From positions 1 to 6,186 of the forward strand of contig CANJJP010000106.1 in assembly GCA_947474485.1 (NCBI GenBank): a stretch of 6,186 nt of DNA, given 5' to 3'. Below are positions 3,942-6,186 of this stretch, one piece after another. Source of the stretch: Bacteroidota bacterium. Lineage in GTDB: Bacteria; Bacteroidota; Bacteroidia; B-17B0; Aurantibacillaceae. The translations under genes were made by a program, and so were the position numbers. Under the pieces are notes generated by a model, which was not told the origin of the DNA, did not search any database, and saw only the letters and a list, made by a program, of their open reading frames with translations. The number at the start of each line of letters is the position of its first letter. Position 1 is the stretch's first letter.

Positions 3942-6186
3942 ATGAAGTTAAGAATTAGTGTACTATTTATTGTTTTAGTTAACTTAGTTGTAGCACAAAA
4001 CATTAAAAACAATCCCACATCAAATCACGGGAATAAATTTGAGCAACTGGGAACTATACTTCCTGATGCAAATGTGTATCGTGCTGCTTCGGGCGCGCCA
4101 GGCCATAAATACTGGCAGCAAAAAGCTGACTATGATATTGAAGCTACACTAGATGAAAAAAACTTAACTCTTATTGGTTCGGAGTGGATTACTTATTTTA
4201 ATAACTCACCTGATAAGCTTACCTACCTTTGGTTACAGTTAGATGAAAATCAACATGACCCAAACTCTGACAATAATTATTTCGATAATAATAAAATTAA
4301 TGCCCCGTTTACTAACGATGATATTACAGCTCTTAATATTAAAGAGAAGGCAAAAGATTTAGGAGATAAAATTTTAGAAGTAAGTGATGAATTAGGTAAG
4401 CCGTTAAAATATACAATCAATCAAACTATGATGCGTATTGATTTACCAAAAACATTGGCTGCTGGCGGTAAAGTAAAGTTTAAAGTAAAATGGAAATATA
4501 AATTATCTAACCGCATGGAAACAGGCGGACGTGGTGGTTACGAATATTTTCCTGAAGATGGGAATCATTTATTTACCATGGCGCAATGGTATCCACGTAT
4601 GTGTGTTTATTCTGATTACCAAGGTTGGCAAAATAAACAATTTACAGGTCGTGGAGAGTTTGCTTTAGCGTTCGGTAATTTTAAAGTTAAAATGACAGTT
4701 CCGTCTGACCATATTGTTTGCGCAACAGGTGTAGGTTTAAACTATGCACAAGTATTGAGTTCTGCACAATTAGTACGTTGGCAAAAAGCGCAAACATCAA
4801 AAGATGTTATTGAAGTGGTAACATTGGAAGAAGCAAAAGCTGCTGAATTAAAAAAATCAACAACAACTAAAACTTGGATTTTTAAAGCAGATAGCGTACG
4901 TGATTTTGCTTGGGGCACTTCTCGTAAATTTGTTTGGGATGCAATGCCATCTGTTGATGCTGGTAAAAAAACAATGTGTATGAGTTTTTATCCTAAAGAG
5001 GCGTATGCTTTGTATAGAAAGTATTCTACTAAAACAGTAGCGCATACAATTAAAACATATTCAAAATACACAATCAAATATCCTTACCCCGTTGCACAAA
5101 GTATTGAAGCGGCAAATGGGATGGAATACCCTATGATTTGTTTTAATTTTGGTAGAACTGAAAAAGACGGAACGTATTCAGAAGCTACAAAGTATGGAAT
5201 GATTGGAGTTATCATACATGAAGTAGGGCACAACTTTTTTCCTATGATTATAAACAGCGATGAACGCCAATGGAGTTGGATGGATGAAGGATTAAATACA
5301 TTTGTTGAGTTTTTAACTGAATCGGAGTTTGATAATAATTATCCTTGCAATCGTGGGCCAGCGCATAAAATTGTTGACTACATGAAAATGCCAAAAGAGC
5401 AATTAGAACCAATTATGACGAACAGTGAAAACATTGCTTTGTTTGGACCAAACGCTTATGCAAAGCCTGCAACGGCATTAAATATTTTACGTGAAACAGT
5501 AATGGGACGTGAGTTGTTTGATTACGCATTTAAAGAGTATTCAAACCGTTGGGCATTTAAACACCCTACACCGTCGGATTTTTTCCGCACAATGGAAGAT
5601 GCTTCGGGCGTTGATTTGGATTGGTTTTGGAGAGGTTGGTTTTATGATATTGAGCCAGTAGATATTTCATTAGATTCGGTTAAAGCAGTTACCTTAGTAA
5701 ACAACAAACAAATCCCAGTTAAGATTGACAGTATGTATCCTCGTCAACAACCAAAAGAATTTATTAACGTTAGTCGTATGCGTAATAAAGAATCGGGAAT
5801 GAAATTTTTAGTTGATACAGACACTACCATGCGCGATTTTTATTTCTATTATACACCAGAGCCGGTTGATGCAAAAACTAAAATTGGATTTGATAGATAC
5901 AAAAACATTGAGCCTTTAAGCGATTCAACTTATACAGCAGAAGGTTTGCAAAGTAAATTCATTTACGAATTAAATTTCACCAATAAAGGTGGATTGGTAA
6001 TGCCTTTAATTATTCAGTGGAATTATAAAGATGGCAGTACAGAAGTTGATCGCATTAATGCTTACGTTTGGCGCAAGAATGAAAAGAATGTTGTGAAGAC
6101 CTTTGCAAAAGGAAAAGAAGTGGCGTCTATCGTTCTTGACCCATATAAAGAAACTGCTGATATTGACGAAAAGAATAACACCTGGA
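3942..6186 (+). CDS. Secreted M1-family zinc metallopeptidase (3' end outside window)
   Basis: The frame is open from the ATG at 3942 to the window edge, giving 748 codons without a stop. A signal peptide is visible (MKLRISVLFIVLVNLVVAQ, probable cut after VVA at residue 18), so the protein acts in the periplasm or outside the cell. The zinc site is HEVGH (H426, E427, H430) followed after 18 residues by E449 in WMDEGLNTF, the HExxH-x18-E signature of M1 gluzincins. NGMEYP (392-397, E395) takes the place of the aminopeptidase GAMEN motif and keeps its glutamate. Y506 in YAKPATAL is the probable transition-state tyrosine. DFFRTMEDASGVDLDWFWRGW closes the catalytic region and a beta-sandwich-like tail follows. 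The last codons, LDPYKETADIDEKNNTW, resemble the usual end of Bacteroidota members, so probably only a little is missing. The likely role is peptide or protein degradation; the substrate is unknown. It starts 1 base after the HupE/UreJ-like stop, which suggests translational coupling. Confidence 0.93.
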   Translation, partial: MKLRISVLFIVLVNLVVAQNIKNNPTSNHGNKFEQLGTILPDANVYRAASGAPGHKYWQQKADYDIEATLDEKNLTLIGSEWITYFNNSPDKLTYLWLQLDENQHDPNSDNNYFDNNKINAPFTNDDITALNIKEKAKDLGDKILEVSDELGKPLKYTINQTMMRIDLPKTLAAGGKVKFKVKWKYKLSNRMETGGRGGYEYFPEDGNHLFTMAQWYPRMCVYSDYQGWQNKQFTGRGEFALAFGNFKVKMTVPSDHIVCATGVGLNYAQVLSSAQLVRWQKAQTSKDVIEVVTLEEAKAAELKKSTTTKTWIFKADSVRDFAWGTSRKFVWDAMPSVDAGKKTMCMSFYPKEAYALYRKYSTKTVAHTIKTYSKYTIKYPYPVAQSIEAANGMEYPMICFNFGRTEKDGTYSEATKYGMIGVIIHEVGHNFFPMIINSDERQWSWMDEGLNTFVEFLTESEFDNNYPCNRGPAHKIVDYMKMPKEQLEPIMTNSENIALFGPNAYAKPATALNILRETVMGRELFDYAFKEYSNRWAFKHPTPSDFFRTMEDASGVDLDWFWRGWFYDIEPVDISLDSVKAVTLVNNKQIPVKIDSMYPRQQPKEFINVSRMRNKESGMKFLVDTDTTMRDFYFYYTPEPVDAKTKIGFDRYKNIEPLSDSTYTAEGLQSKFIYELNFTNKGGLVMPLIIQWNYKDGSTEVDRINAYVWRKNEKNVVKTFAKGKEVASIVLDPYKETADIDEKNNTW

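Noticed and set aside
4092..4099. GGCGCGCC palindrome in AT-rich DNA
   Set aside because: It encodes Gly-Ala-Pro residues within the M1 peptidase frame and is a single short GC palindrome with no repeats or flanking structure.
4857..5045. Minus-strand 62-codon frame
   Set aside because: Antisense to the M1 peptidase gene, with no support of its own.

Overview
The window looks like an ordinary chromosomal segment from a member of the Bacteroidota. Four observations support this. The DNA is AT-rich. There is no recognisable Shine-Dalgarno sequence in front of any gene. Two exact copies of the Bacteroidota -7 promoter motif (TAnnTTTG, here TATCTTTG) sit just upstream of genes. The proteins also resemble Bacteroidota versions of their families: an OmpA-type C-terminus ending in a 'CSDAEH..NRRT' segment, a DUF6702 protein, a HupE/UreJ_2 protein, and a secreted M1 peptidase with NGMEYP and HEVGHNFFPM motifs. 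I cannot place it below phylum level from sequence alone.

Layout. Bases 1-474 (+) are the 3' end of an OmpA-family outer-membrane or peptidoglycan-binding protein whose start lies before the window. Bases 504-1082 (+) are guanylate kinase (gmk), with a promoter-like element only 3 bases before its ATG. Three genes on the minus strand then form an apparent operon, read from right to left: a DUF6702 exported protein (3329-2799), a PolB-like DEDDy 3'-5' exonuclease (2788-2084) and glycerol-3-phosphate dehydrogenase gpsA (2077-1079), with gaps of 10 and 6 bases. gpsA converges on gmk and their stop codons overlap by 4 bases. Divergent from DUF6702, across only 38 bases, is a plus-strand pair: a six-helix HupE/UreJ-like membrane protein (3368-3940), then 1 base later a large secreted M1-family zinc metallopeptidase (3942 to beyond 6186, cut by the window end).

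How the genes fit together. gmk (GMP to GDP) and gpsA (glycerol-3-phosphate for phospholipid synthesis) are housekeeping genes. The exonuclease probably acts in nucleic-acid processing or repair, but its role is not known. The more suggestive part is the divergent DUF6702 / HupE-UreJ / M1 peptidase cluster. It pairs an exported protein of unknown function with a membrane protein carrying conserved His/Asp/Glu residues typical of a metal-transport family, and with a secreted zinc-dependent peptidase. No urease or hydrogenase gene is visible, so the cargo of the HupE-like protein is open.

Nearly every base is coding. The only intergenic gaps are 475-503, 2078-2083, 2789-2798, 3330-3367 and base 3941. 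I see no tRNA, rRNA, CRISPR, insertion sequence, riboswitch or convincing intrinsic terminator, and no sign of recent horizontal transfer.
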